NCBI RefSeq assembly: GCF_002091715.1
Contig: NZ_BDAG01000037.1
Coordinates: forward strand, 1 to 64,000
From: Pseudomonas migulae NBRC 103157
Lineage (GTDB): Bacteria > Pseudomonadota > Gammaproteobacteria > Pseudomonadales > Pseudomonadaceae
Direction of reading: 5' to 3'
DNA length: 64,000 nt
Made by a program: the position numbers and the translations under genes. The number at the start of each line of letters is the position of its first letter. The stretch's first letter is position 1. The notes beneath the pieces were generated by a model that had not been told where the DNA came from, ran no database searches, and was given only the letters and a program-made list of their open reading frames with translations. Shown piece after piece: positions 1-7,834 of this stretch.

Positions 1-24
1 ATCAAGCCGGCTCCTACAGGGGGA
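1..24. repeat. REP-type half element at the window edge
   Basis: The first bases (AAGCCGGCTCCTACAGG) match the right arm of the REP-like hairpins found at 14.6, 54.1 and 62.7 kb. Any left arm lies outside the window. Confidence 0.6.
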
Positions 25-25
25 T

Positions 26-362
26 AGGTGTACATATCCGGAATGAGGGAACGCGCGCACCAAGAGCCAGGTCGGCTTTCAGGCCGCCTCGGCGGCTGTG
101 GCGGTGGTCGCCCCCTCGAGAGGCCGAGCGCAGGTTCTGCGCAGTGGGCAACCCGGCATGGATGCCGGGTTAGCCGCCCCCGGCCATGGATGGCCGATGG
201 CGGCGGGCCCACGGAGCAGGACCGGAGCGAGGGCATGGCGAGCATTAGCGAGCCACCGAACGAAAGGGGCAAAAGCGCTTGGTTACTTGGCGCTTCTCCA
301 AGTGACTCGCCGTAAGGGCGAAACCAATAGCCGCCGCGACCGAAGAAACGGATATGCCCCAC
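26..362 (+). repeat. Hairpin-rich ~300-bp dispersed repeat, copy A
   Basis: This stretch is largely shared with 55.04-55.37 kb (reverse orientation) and 55.46-55.77 kb (same orientation). Order of landmarks: a GGCCGCCTC head, AGGCCGAGCGCAGGTTCTGC, a near-perfect hairpin at 150-171 (AACCCGGCAT/ATGCCGGGTT), GGCCATGGATGGCC, GGACCGGAGCGAGGGCATGG, a GGTTACTTGG/CCAAGT hairpin and an ACGGATAT tail. Bases 27-41 resemble the tail in inverted orientation, so a fragment of another copy abuts it. Reading frames through the element stay open in several frames but have no good ribosome site; I treat them as non-coding. From 362 to the thiolase start I see no further structure. Confidence 0.75.
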
Positions 363-519
363 AACCACTCAGACCGATCTAAAATCCCCCCACCAGAACT
401 GGCAAAAAACACCACCCCCCTTGAGCACTTTCGACATAGGCCAACCACACCACCGCCCCTAGACTCTTTCCCCCAATAAAAGCGCCAAACGCGCACAAGA
501 CCGAACCAGGGACCCCCTC

Positions 520-1704
520 ATGAACCCATCCGACATTTTCGTTATCAGCGCCGTCCGTTCCGCCATCGGCAGCTTCGGCGGCTCGCTCAAGGATGTACCG
601 CCGATTCAACTGGCCACCGACGTTTGCCGCGCCGCCATCGAGCGCTCCGGCCTGGCGCCTGAGCATATCGGCCATGCGGTGATGGGTCATGTGATCCCGA
701 CCGAAGCACGTGACGCTTACATCTCCCGGGCGGTGGCAATGAACGCCGGGTTGCCGAAAGAGACGCCAGCCTTCAACGTCAACCGCCTCTGCGGTTCCGG
801 TCTACAGGCAATCGTCAGTGCCGCCCAAAGCCTGATGCTGGGTGATGCGGGCGCGGCGCTGGCCGGTGGCGTCGAGTCCATGAGCCGTGGCGCGTATCTG
901 TTGCCACAAGCGCGCTGGGGTGCCCGCATGGGCGACATGCAGGCCATCGACTACATGCTGGGCGTGCTGCAAGACCCGTTTGCCGGTTTCCACATGGGCA
1001 TCACCGCGGAAAACATCGCCGAGCGCTACGGCATCACCCGCCAGGCCCAGGATGAACTGGCCATGATCAGCCAGCAGCGCGCCGCGCGGGCAATCGCCGA
1101 GGGCCGCTTCGACGGTCAGATCGTGCCGATCGAAGTGGCGTCGCGCAAAGGTACCGTGACCTTCGCGACCGACGAACACGTACGCGCCGAGGTCAATGCC
1201 GAGCAATTGGCCAAGATGAAACCGGCCTTCAAAAAAGACGGCAGCGTCACCGCCGGCAATGCCTCCGGCCTGAATGACGGCGCGGGTGCGTTGATCATGG
1301 CCACCGGTGAAATGGTGCGCGCCCAAGGCCTCAAGCCGATGGCCCGACTGGTCGGCTACGCCCACGCCGGGGTTGAGCCTGAATTGATGGGACTCGGTCC
1401 GATTCCCGCCACCCGCCTGGTGCTCAAAAAGGCTGGCCTGACCGTGGCCGACCTGGACGTCATCGAATCGAACGAAGCCTTCGCCGCGCAAGCCTGTGCC
1501 GTGGCGCAGGAGCTGGGCTTCGACCCGGAGAAGGTCAACCCCAATGGTTCGGGCATCTCGCTGGGCCACCCGGTGGGCGCCACTGGCGCGATTATCGCGA
1601 CCAAGGCCATTCACGAACTGCACCGTGTTCAGGGCCGTTATGCCTTGGCAACCATGTGCATTGGCGGCGGCCAGGGCATCGCCGTGTTGTTCGAACGCGT
1701 CTGA
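520..1704 (+). CDS. Thiolase (acetyl-CoA C-acyltransferase, BktB-like)
   Basis: This 394-residue protein has the length and all catalytic landmarks of a degradative or biosynthetic thiolase. The nucleophilic cysteine lies in NRLCGSG (C91), the histidine in GHPVGATGA (H350) and the second cysteine in CIGGGQG (C380). It would condense or cleave beta-ketoacyl-CoA in the cytoplasm. From memory the overall sequence resembles BktB of Cupriavidus, which takes longer substrates than acetoacetyl-CoA. The ATG at 520 follows a modest CAGGGA ribosome site. It is monocistronic, with a hairpin 10 bp downstream. Its closeness to aromatic-amine genes could mean a role in the final steps of phenylacetyl-CoA breakdown, but nothing in the sequence proves this. 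Confidence 0.9.
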   Translation: MNPSDIFVISAVRSAIGSFGGSLKDVPPIQLATDVCRAAIERSGLAPEHIGHAVMGHVIPTEARDAYISRAVAMNAGLPKETPAFNVNRLCGSGLQAIVSAAQSLMLGDAGAALAGGVESMSRGAYLLPQARWGARMGDMQAIDYMLGVLQDPFAGFHMGITAENIAERYGITRQAQDELAMISQQRAARAIAEGRFDGQIVPIEVASRKGTVTFATDEHVRAEVNAEQLAKMKPAFKKDGSVTAGNASGLNDGAGALIMATGEMVRAQGLKPMARLVGYAHAGVEPELMGLGPIPATRLVLKKAGLTVADLDVIESNEAFAAQACAVAQELGFDPEKVNPNGSGISLGHPVGATGAIIATKAIHELHRVQGRYALATMCIGGGQGIAVLFERV

Positions 1705-1713
1705 CACGCCCAC

Positions 1714-1738
1714 CCTGCCCCCGCTCAGTGGGGGCAGG
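1714..1738 (+). terminator. Hairpin after the thiolase gene
   Basis: CCTGCCCCC pairs with GGGGGCAGG across a 7-nt loop, giving a 9-bp perfect stem beginning 10 bp after the thiolase stop. There is no U-tract, so it may slow or protect rather than terminate by itself. Confidence 0.5.
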
Positions 1739-1818
1739 CGACCAAACTATTCCTCGAAGGTTTACCTGATGACCTAACCTCATAGGCTGAATGACTAACA
1801 ACAGAGTCGGACACTCCT

Positions 1819-4206
1819 ATGCGTCATACACTGAAAGCCATGATTTTCGTCGCTTTCACGCTTTTCGGGGCGGGGCCCGGAATGCTGTCGGCGGCCGACG
1901 CTCCAGACATTGTCGCGCCCAAGGCGGGAACCGCGACCCTTGCCGTTTCCCAGAGCGATCTCCAGGCGCTGCAACTTCGGCTCGACAGCCTCAAACAGCA
2001 GATCTCGCTGGTCGACAACTTCAACCAGCTGGAGGGCCCGCAGGATCTGGTCCAGATGTTCATGCTGGATGTCGATCGCCTCACCGCCTCACTGCTTCCG
2101 CTACAAACCCAACTCCGCGCACAACTGGCCGTGTTGGGGCCTGCGCCCCTTGATGACGCTGCGGCCGAACAATCCGATATCGCCGCACAGCGAACAGCGC
2201 TCACCGAACAAAAAAACAAAGTCGACGCCACTCTGAAAACCCTGGACGTTCTGAAAACGAGCGCCACCGACCTCGTCACCCAGATCGCCGGTATCCGTCG
2301 CAACCTGCTGGAAAGCGAACTGACCCTGAGCACCCGAAGCATCCTGAACCCCGACTTCTGGTCACCGGTCCTGGCCCCTTCGATGGACAATCGGCTGCGC
2401 GTCAAAATGTTCTTCGATCAGGTCACGGAGGTCGTCAAAGTGGCCTGGCAACCCGGTCAACGCCTCTACACCTGCGTACTGTTGCTGCTGGCCCTGATCT
2501 TCTGGACGCTCGGCCGCCGGCTCGCCGAACGCGGGCTGACCTGGCTGTGCATTCACCGGATGCCGGAAGGACGCCTGCGCCGAAGCTCCCTCGCGCTGGC
2601 TTCTGTGCTGGCCACCGTATTGACCGTCGGCGTCGCCCTGCAACTGCTGTTTTATACCTTCACGCGCCAGACTCCGCTGACACCGATGCTGACCACCTTT
2701 TCCCAGGAGTTCGAAAAAGTCGCCTACACCTGCGTCCTGATCACCTCACTGAGTCGCGCCCTGTTATCCACGCAGCACCCATCGTGGCGGCTACCGCCGC
2801 TCGCCGACCTGGTGGCGTTGTCACTGAAACCTTATCCCCGAATTCTGGCGGCCGCGCTGTTGGTTCTGGTGACAATGAACCAGATCATCAACGTAACGGG
2901 GATGAGCGCAGGCCTGGTGATCGCCGGGCGAGGCATCGTCGCACTGGTGGTTTCGTTTGTCCTGCTGGACATGTTGGTACGCACCGGCAGAGTCCGAAGA
3001 GCCGTCGTCATTGCAGGTGAAGCCCCCGAAGCAGGCCGGACGTTCGCTGGCGTGCTCTACACAATCGCCAGTCTCGCGCTCGTGATATCACTGTTATCGC
3101 TGTTGACGGGGTACGTGTCCCTGGCCCGGTTCGTCACGTATGAACTGGTCTGGGGATTCCTCGTGCTCTGCGGTTTCTACCTGCTGATGCAATGCTTCAA
3201 GGATGCGTGCGAATACCTGTTCTCGGTCAAAAGTCCCAGCGGCAAGTCGCTGAAACAGTTGCTGGGCATTGAAGACCGGCGCCTGGAGCAGATCTCCACC
3301 ATTCTCTCGGGGGTGGGCCGGGCGGGTCTGTTGCTGATGGCAATCATCACCCTGTTCGTCGGAGGTGTCGGTACAACCCTGGGGCAGTTGCTCTCCAACG
3401 TCTTTTCCATTCTCGGCGGCGCCGGGCTGCGCAAACTGAACATCATCCCCGGTCACTTGCTCAATGCCACACTGGCTCTGTTGATCGGCATTTACCTGAT
3501 ACGAACGCTGGGCCGCTGGCTGGACAAGGAGTTCCTGCCGAAGACCGAGATGGACCCGGGCATGCGTGCTTCGCTGACCACGCTGTTCGCCAATATCGGC
3601 TATGCCTTGGTCATCCTGATGACACTGTCATCGTTGGGCGTGCAGTGGACCAACCTGGCCTGGATCGTCAGCGCGTTGTCGGTGGGGATTGGTTTTGGCT
3701 TGCAGGAGATCGTCAAGAATTTCGTCTCCGGCCTGATCCTGCTGACCGAGCGCCCGGTGAAAGTCGGCGACCTGATCAGCATCAGCGGGGTCGAAGGCGA
3801 CATCCGCCGGATCAACGTGCGGGCCACCGAAATCCAGCTCAGTGACCGCTCGATTGTCATCGTCCCGAACTCGCAGCTGATCTCGCAGAACCTGCGCAAC
3901 GTGACCCTGGGCGGTAGCGCCCAAGGGGTGGCGACGCTCGAACTCACCTTCCCCCTGGACATCGACCCCGAACAGGTGAAAGACCTGCTCTACAACACCT
4001 ACTGCGAGCACGAAACCATTCTCGAAAAACCGGCGCCGATGGTGCGCTTCAGCAAACTCACGCCTGAAGGCATCACCTTGACCGTCACCGGCTATGTCGG
4101 CAGCCCGCGAATTGTCGGCGTGACCAAGAGCGATATGCTGTTCGAGATTCTCAAGCGTCTGGGTGCCGCGGGTATCGAACTGGCGAAGCCGGCACCCGCC
4201 GTGTGA
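1819..4206 (+). CDS. MscS-family mechanosensitive channel with large N-terminal domain (DUF3772 type)
   Basis: This 795-residue inner-membrane protein starts with a signal peptide (cleavage near LSAADA, about residue 27). A periplasmic coiled-coil-rich region of about 170 residues follows, then roughly ten membrane segments, and finally a classical MscS core. The core has the pore helix and upper beta domain from about residue 605 (GIGFGLQEIVKNFVSG, then ERPVKVGDLI and the IVPNSQLIS strand). The family gates in response to membrane tension and releases solutes on osmotic downshift. The stop codon is 1 bp from the stop of the convergent aldehyde dehydrogenase gene, with no terminator between them. 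The start is supported mainly by the signal peptide; the upstream ribosome site is weak. Confidence 0.9.
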   Translation: MRHTLKAMIFVAFTLFGAGPGMLSAADAPDIVAPKAGTATLAVSQSDLQALQLRLDSLKQQISLVDNFNQLEGPQDLVQMFMLDVDRLTASLLPLQTQLRAQLAVLGPAPLDDAAAEQSDIAAQRTALTEQKNKVDATLKTLDVLKTSATDLVTQIAGIRRNLLESELTLSTRSILNPDFWSPVLAPSMDNRLRVKMFFDQVTEVVKVAWQPGQRLYTCVLLLLALIFWTLGRRLAERGLTWLCIHRMPEGRLRRSSLALASVLATVLTVGVALQLLFYTFTRQTPLTPMLTTFSQEFEKVAYTCVLITSLSRALLSTQHPSWRLPPLADLVALSLKPYPRILAAALLVLVTMNQIINVTGMSAGLVIAGRGIVALVVSFVLLDMLVRTGRVRRAVVIAGEAPEAGRTFAGVLYTIASLALVISLLSLLTGYVSLARFVTYELVWGFLVLCGFYLLMQCFKDACEYLFSVKSPSGKSLKQLLGIEDRRLEQISTILSGVGRAGLLLMAIITLFVGGVGTTLGQLLSNVFSILGGAGLRKLNIIPGHLLNATLALLIGIYLIRTLGRWLDKEFLPKTEMDPGMRASLTTLFANIGYALVILMTLSSLGVQWTNLAWIVSALSVGIGFGLQEIVKNFVSGLILLTERPVKVGDLISISGVEGDIRRINVRATEIQLSDRSIVIVPNSQLISQNLRNVTLGGSAQGVATLELTFPLDIDPEQVKDLLYNTYCEHETILEKPAPMVRFSKLTPEGITLTVTGYVGSPRIVGVTKSDMLFEILKRLGAAGIELAKPAPAV

Positions 4207-4207
4207 A

Positions 4208-5698
4208 TCAGTGGGCGATGCACACTGATTTCAGCTCGGTGTACGCCTCGATCACCGCACGCCCGAACTCGCGGCCCATGCCCGATTGCTTGACGCCACC
4301 GAACGGCATCGCCGGGTCGAGCAACACGTGGGCGTTGACCCAGACGGTGCCGGCTTCGATGCGCGGCACCAGGTTCATGGCTTTGCCGAGGTCATTGGTC
4401 CACAGGCTGGCGGCCAGGCCGTAGCGATTATCGTTGGCCAGGGCGATCACGGTGTCTTCATCGTCAAACGGCATTACCCCCAGCACTGGGCCGAACACTT
4501 CTTCGCGGGCCACCGCCATGTTGTGATCGATGTCCGCCAGAATCGTCGGCTGCACATAAAAGCCCTCGCCTTCCAGCAACTCGCCACCGGACACCACGCG
4601 CGCACCTTCCCGGCGAGCCAGTTCGATGTGCTTGAGCACGCTTTGCTGCTGCTTGCGCGAGACCAGCGGGTTGATCGCAGCATCGCCATTCATGCCCGCG
4701 CCGATGGGCATCGCCGAGACCGCTGCCGCGAGGCCTTCGACAAATTTGTCATGGATCGAGCGATGCACATAAAAGCGCGAAGCCGCCGCACAGACCTGAC
4801 CATTGTTCAGCAGGCCGCCGAGGATTGCGCCCTGGACGGCTTTGTCGATATCGGCATCGGCCAGCACAATCATCGGGTTTTTGCCGCCGAGCTCCAGCGA
4901 GAAACGCGTCATGTTTTCCATGCACGCCACGCCGACACTTTTGCCGACAGCGGTCGAGCCAGTGAACGACACCTTGCTCACCAGCGGATGCGCCGTCAGC
5001 ACGCCGCCGACATTAGCGCCACCACCGGTCACAACGTTGAACACGCCCGCCGGAATGCCTGCTTCCAGCGCCAGTTCAGCCAGGCGCATGGCGGTCAGCG
5101 GGGTTTCCATCGCCGGTTTGATGATCACCGTGCAACCGGTAGCCAGCGCCGGCATCAGCTTCCAGGCAGCAATCAACAGCGGGAAGTTCCACGGCACAAT
5201 CCCGACCACCACGCCTACCGGTTCACGCTTGGTGAACGCCGTGAATTTCGCACCCGGCGGCAGCGGAATCGATACGTCAAAGGTCTGCCCTTCGATCTTG
5301 GTTGCCCAGCCGGACATGTAGCGCATGAACTCCACGGTGGCGTTCAGATCCAGCGCGCGGGCCATGTTGATCGACTTGCCCTGACTCAGGGTTTCCAGCT
5401 GCGCCAACTCTTCGGCATGCGCCTCAACCAGCGCGGTGAAATTCAGCAGAATGCGTTCACGATCCGCCGGACGCAGCCCCGACCACACACCGGACTTGAA
5501 GGCTTTACGGGACGACTGCACGGCTTGCTCGACCACTTCCAGCGGCGCGTCCAGGGTTTCGCACAGGGTTTTGCCGGTGGCCGGGTTGACCACGGCAATG
5601 CTCGGTCCTTCGGCAAACACCCACTGGCCGTCAATGAAGCAGCCATGGCGGCGGTCAAGAAATGCAGCAACCTGCGGCAGGATTTCAACGTTGCTCAT
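4208..5698 (-). CDS. feaB: Aldehyde dehydrogenase, phenylacetaldehyde-dehydrogenase type
   Basis: At 496 residues this is a standard NAD-linked aldehyde dehydrogenase. It has PWNFP at 169-173, the FTGS nucleotide-binding turn at 245-248, the general base E269 in LELGG and the catalytic C303 in NGQVC. The family oxidises aldehydes to acids in the cytoplasm. Its position in an operon behind a cytochrome c and next to an aromatic amine dehydrogenase suggests phenylacetaldehyde and 4-hydroxyphenylacetaldehyde as substrates (FeaB/PeaE/StyD role); the substrate is inferred from context. AAAGGTG lies just upstream of the ATG. The gene is 47 bp downstream of the cytochrome gene and shares its FeaR-type promoter at 6223-6286. 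Confidence 0.85.
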   Translation of the reverse strand: MSNVEILPQVAAFLDRRHGCFIDGQWVFAEGPSIAVVNPATGKTLCETLDAPLEVVEQAVQSSRKAFKSGVWSGLRPADRERILLNFTALVEAHAEELAQLETLSQGKSINMARALDLNATVEFMRYMSGWATKIEGQTFDVSIPLPPGAKFTAFTKREPVGVVVGIVPWNFPLLIAAWKLMPALATGCTVIIKPAMETPLTAMRLAELALEAGIPAGVFNVVTGGGANVGGVLTAHPLVSKVSFTGSTAVGKSVGVACMENMTRFSLELGGKNPMIVLADADIDKAVQGAILGGLLNNGQVCAAASRFYVHRSIHDKFVEGLAAAVSAMPIGAGMNGDAAINPLVSRKQQQSVLKHIELARREGARVVSGGELLEGEGFYVQPTILADIDHNMAVAREEVFGPVLGVMPFDDEDTVIALANDNRYGLAASLWTNDLGKAMNLVPRIEAGTVWVNAHVLLDPAMPFGGVKQSGMGREFGRAVIEAYTELKSVCIAH

Positions 5699-5745
5699 AA
5701 ATCACCTTTGGTTCAGACGCATTGTTCAGCCGGAGAACGGGCTGA

Positions 5746-6135
5746 TTACTGTTGTTCTTTGAGGAAACACACCACCGCCTGGCGATCGTCCTCCGACGCC
5801 AGGCCCATGTAAGGCATGTAGGTCCCCGGCACGAATGCCTGGGGTTGGGCAATGAGTTGCGCAATGTTCTCGGCCTGCCAGTCGATGTCCTTGTTGCGCA
5901 TGGCCTGGGAATAGTTGAAGCCTTCCAGCGAGCCGGATTTGCGCCCGACCACACCCGCCAGGTTCGGCCCCATCATCCCTGTCATGCCCTTGGTCACCGA
6001 ATGGCAGACCGCGCACTCATTGGCGAACACCTGGGCGCCACGCCCTCGATCGGGCGCGCATTCAGCGGCCAGCGCGGCTTGCGCCAGGGTGATCGAGAGC
6101 AAACCGGTAAGCAGCAAACGCAGCGAGGTGACCAT
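5746..6135 (-). CDS. Periplasmic class I cytochrome c
   Basis: This 129-residue protein has a signal peptide (MVTSLRLLLTGLLSITLAQA, cleaved near ALAAE). A single haem motif CAVCH lies at residues 41-45, followed by GPNLAGVVGR and a candidate methionine ligand in TYMPYMG. That is the layout of small c2/c550-like electron carriers. The open frame extends much further upstream, but the chosen start gives the signal peptide and has AAGGTCG at ribosome-site distance. It is the first gene of an operon with the aldehyde dehydrogenase. It is a good candidate electron acceptor for the amine dehydrogenase, an inference from shared regulation. Confidence 0.85.
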   Translation of the reverse strand: MVTSLRLLLTGLLSITLAQAALAAECAPDRGRGAQVFANECAVCHSVTKGMTGMMGPNLAGVVGRKSGSLEGFNYSQAMRNKDIDWQAENIAQLIAQPQAFVPGTYMPYMGLASEDDRQAVVCFLKEQQ

Positions 6136-6222
6136 AGAAAAACGACCTTGAAATCTGCGCTCGTCAGAAGAGCGCCAACACGGGAGCGCCGACGCAGCGC
6201 AGCATCGGCAGGGTTGAGACGG

Positions 6223-6286
6223 ATTGTCGACGCTCAGTGACGCGCAGGTTTTGCCCTGCGTGCCAGTCGTATTGGCGGGGCTGCCA
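6223..6286 (-). promoter_or_regulatory. FeaR-type activator sites and promoter for the cytochrome c-ALDH operon
   Basis: Read on the minus strand, TGGCA-N8-AAT occupies 6286-6271 and TGGCA-N8-AAA occupies 6265-6250, exactly 21 bp apart. A -10-like hexamer GACAAT (6228-6223) starts 22 bp after the second box. The second box matches the TGNCA-N8-AAA motif reported for E. coli FeaR. No good -35 is present, as expected for an activator-dependent promoter. The predicted leader is about 80 nt. Confidence 0.75.
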
Positions 6287-6298
6287 AACCGAGCATTT

Positions 6299-6362
6299 TG
6301 GCAAGCACAGCCAACTCTTTGGCAACCACACAAAAGGCCGGAAAAGTTCCGCGCCTTAGTAT
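6299..6362 (+). promoter_or_regulatory. FeaR-type activator sites and promoter for the porin gene
   Basis: TGGCA-N8-CAA lies at 6299-6314 and TGGCA-N8-AAA at 6320-6335, again 21 bp apart. A TAGTAT hexamer at 6357-6362 begins 22 bp after the second box. The pair is back to back with the minus-strand pair, 12 bp apart, forming a divergent control region. The predicted leader is about 43 nt. Confidence 0.75.
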
Positions 6363-6411
6363 CGAAAAAGACCGCAAACCTGCGCTCAAGAACAAGAACG
6401 GATGCCACACC

Positions 6412-7734
6412 ATGCTCAAGTCCCCCTTGCTTCGTCTCTCTACGCTCGCACTGATGATCAGTGCCGGTCATGCCAGCGCGTATGAACTCTACGCCGATGA
6501 CGACAGTCACCTGAACGCCACGCTGGAAGCGGTCTTCGGCATTTTCCACAGTCAGGAAAACTATGCGCTGTCCGGCCGTCTCGACCAGGGTTCTTCATCG
6601 TGGCGCGAAGGCTACGTCAAATATGGCCTGAGCTTCGACAAGGGCCTGGCCGGCGTGGGCACCGCGTACGGCGCGGCGAATATGCTCAGTTCCGGCACCT
6701 GGGGCGACGGCGATGCCGCGGGTTTCACCGACGGCTCGGAACGCACCACCAAATTCGAAGACGCCTACCTCGGCTGGCGTTCGGGCAAGCTGTTCGACGT
6801 GCTCGGCGAGGATGGCGTCGACCTGTCCTTCGGACGCCAGAACATCGTGGTCGGTGATGGCTTCCTGATTAATGGTGATGCGCTCAACCTGGGCAAAGGC
6901 CTGGCCGACGGCGAATTCAACCGTGGAGGCGCCTACTGGCTGGCCGCGCGCAAGGCGTTCGACGAGACTGCCGTGTTGCGCATCGGTGGCAAGGAAGGTT
7001 GGCGTGGCGACCTGATGTGGTTGAAATCGGATAACCGCGCTCAGGCCAAAACCGAAATGTACGTCGGCACCCTCGAACACGTCGCCGAAGAAGGCACGGT
7101 CGGCCTGACCTACATCGACACCACCGATGTCGACGAAGATTTCGCCTCCCCTGCTCAACTCGAACGCGATGGCATGAAAACCTACAGCCTGCGTGCTACC
7201 GGCAACGCCGGGGTCAAGGACCTGTTCCTCTCCGGCGAATACGCCAAACAGGACAAACCTCACACCTCGACCGAAGACGCCTGGTATCTGGAAGCTGGCT
7301 GGACCTTCTCCGACGTGACCTGGTCGCCGTATGTCAGCTACCGCTACAGCCGTTTCTCGGAAGGCTATGACACGCTGTTCTACGGATTCAGTCGTGGCTT
7401 CGGCACCTGGTTCCAAGGCGAAGTGGCGGGCAACTACGCCGGTCCGTTCAACTCCAACTCGCGCATCCAGAACGTCAAGTTCACTGTCTCGCCACTGGAG
7501 AACCTGACCGTCGGCGCCATGTACTTCAACTTCGACACCATCGACCGCAACCTGGGCAATACCGATGGTCACGAGGTTGACCTGTACGCCGAATGGCACG
7601 TCAACGAACACCTGAGCGTAATGCCGCTGATCGGTCTGTTCCAGCCGGACAAGAGCGCCGATCAGGGCGGTACGCAGTTGGGCAACAACGACAAGAACCT
7701 CTACAGCCAGGTGATTTTCGCTACCACTTTCTAA
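6412..7734 (+). CDS. Outer-membrane porin-like beta-barrel
   Basis: This 440-residue protein has a signal peptide (cleavage after GHASA, about residue 23). Alternating amphipathic strands rich in aromatic and acidic residues follow, and the C-terminus ends in phenylalanine (ATTF), the signature for outer-membrane barrel insertion. I do not recognise a named subfamily with certainty; it resembles large monomeric substrate-specific porins. The ATG at 6412 is chosen because it gives a normal signal peptide; the longer open frame upstream runs through the control region. Sharing FeaR-type sites with the amine genes suggests that it admits aromatic amines or related compounds. Confidence 0.75.
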   Translation: MLKSPLLRLSTLALMISAGHASAYELYADDDSHLNATLEAVFGIFHSQENYALSGRLDQGSSSWREGYVKYGLSFDKGLAGVGTAYGAANMLSSGTWGDGDAAGFTDGSERTTKFEDAYLGWRSGKLFDVLGEDGVDLSFGRQNIVVGDGFLINGDALNLGKGLADGEFNRGGAYWLAARKAFDETAVLRIGGKEGWRGDLMWLKSDNRAQAKTEMYVGTLEHVAEEGTVGLTYIDTTDVDEDFASPAQLERDGMKTYSLRATGNAGVKDLFLSGEYAKQDKPHTSTEDAWYLEAGWTFSDVTWSPYVSYRYSRFSEGYDTLFYGFSRGFGTWFQGEVAGNYAGPFNSNSRIQNVKFTVSPLENLTVGAMYFNFDTIDRNLGNTDGHEVDLYAEWHVNEHLSVMPLIGLFQPDKSADQGGTQLGNNDKNLYSQVIFATTF

Positions 7735-7759
7735 ATTAGAACCCCATACACGTCTCCCC

Positions 7760-7786
7760 GTAGGAGCAGCCTTCGGCAGCTCCTAC
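7760..7786. repeat. Short hairpin after the porin gene
   Basis: GTAGGAGC and GCTCCTAC form an 8-bp perfect stem around a CCTTCGG-containing loop, 26 bp after the porin stop. The arms are shared with REP-like elements elsewhere in the window. It lacks a T-run but may separate the porin transcript from the chemoreceptor gene. Confidence 0.6.
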
Positions 7787-7834
7787 GGGATCGCGTTTCG
7801 GCGGCATTGCTTTTCAAGGAAAAGGGCCTTTCCA

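Noticed and set aside
28..382. Open reading frames of about 95 codons in two frames in the left-edge repeat
   Set aside because: The same frames recur in the repeat copies at 55 kb with changes that follow the hairpins and not the codons, and no ribosome site precedes them.
4286..5812. A 508-codon plus-strand frame opposite the aldehyde dehydrogenase
   Set aside because: It is the antisense shadow of a gene with all catalytic motifs; its product is rich in His, Arg and Gln and has no recognisable domain.
6595..7611. A 338-codon minus-strand frame opposite the porin
   Set aside because: The opposite strand has a signal peptide and a barrel-type C-terminus; this frame is an antisense shadow.
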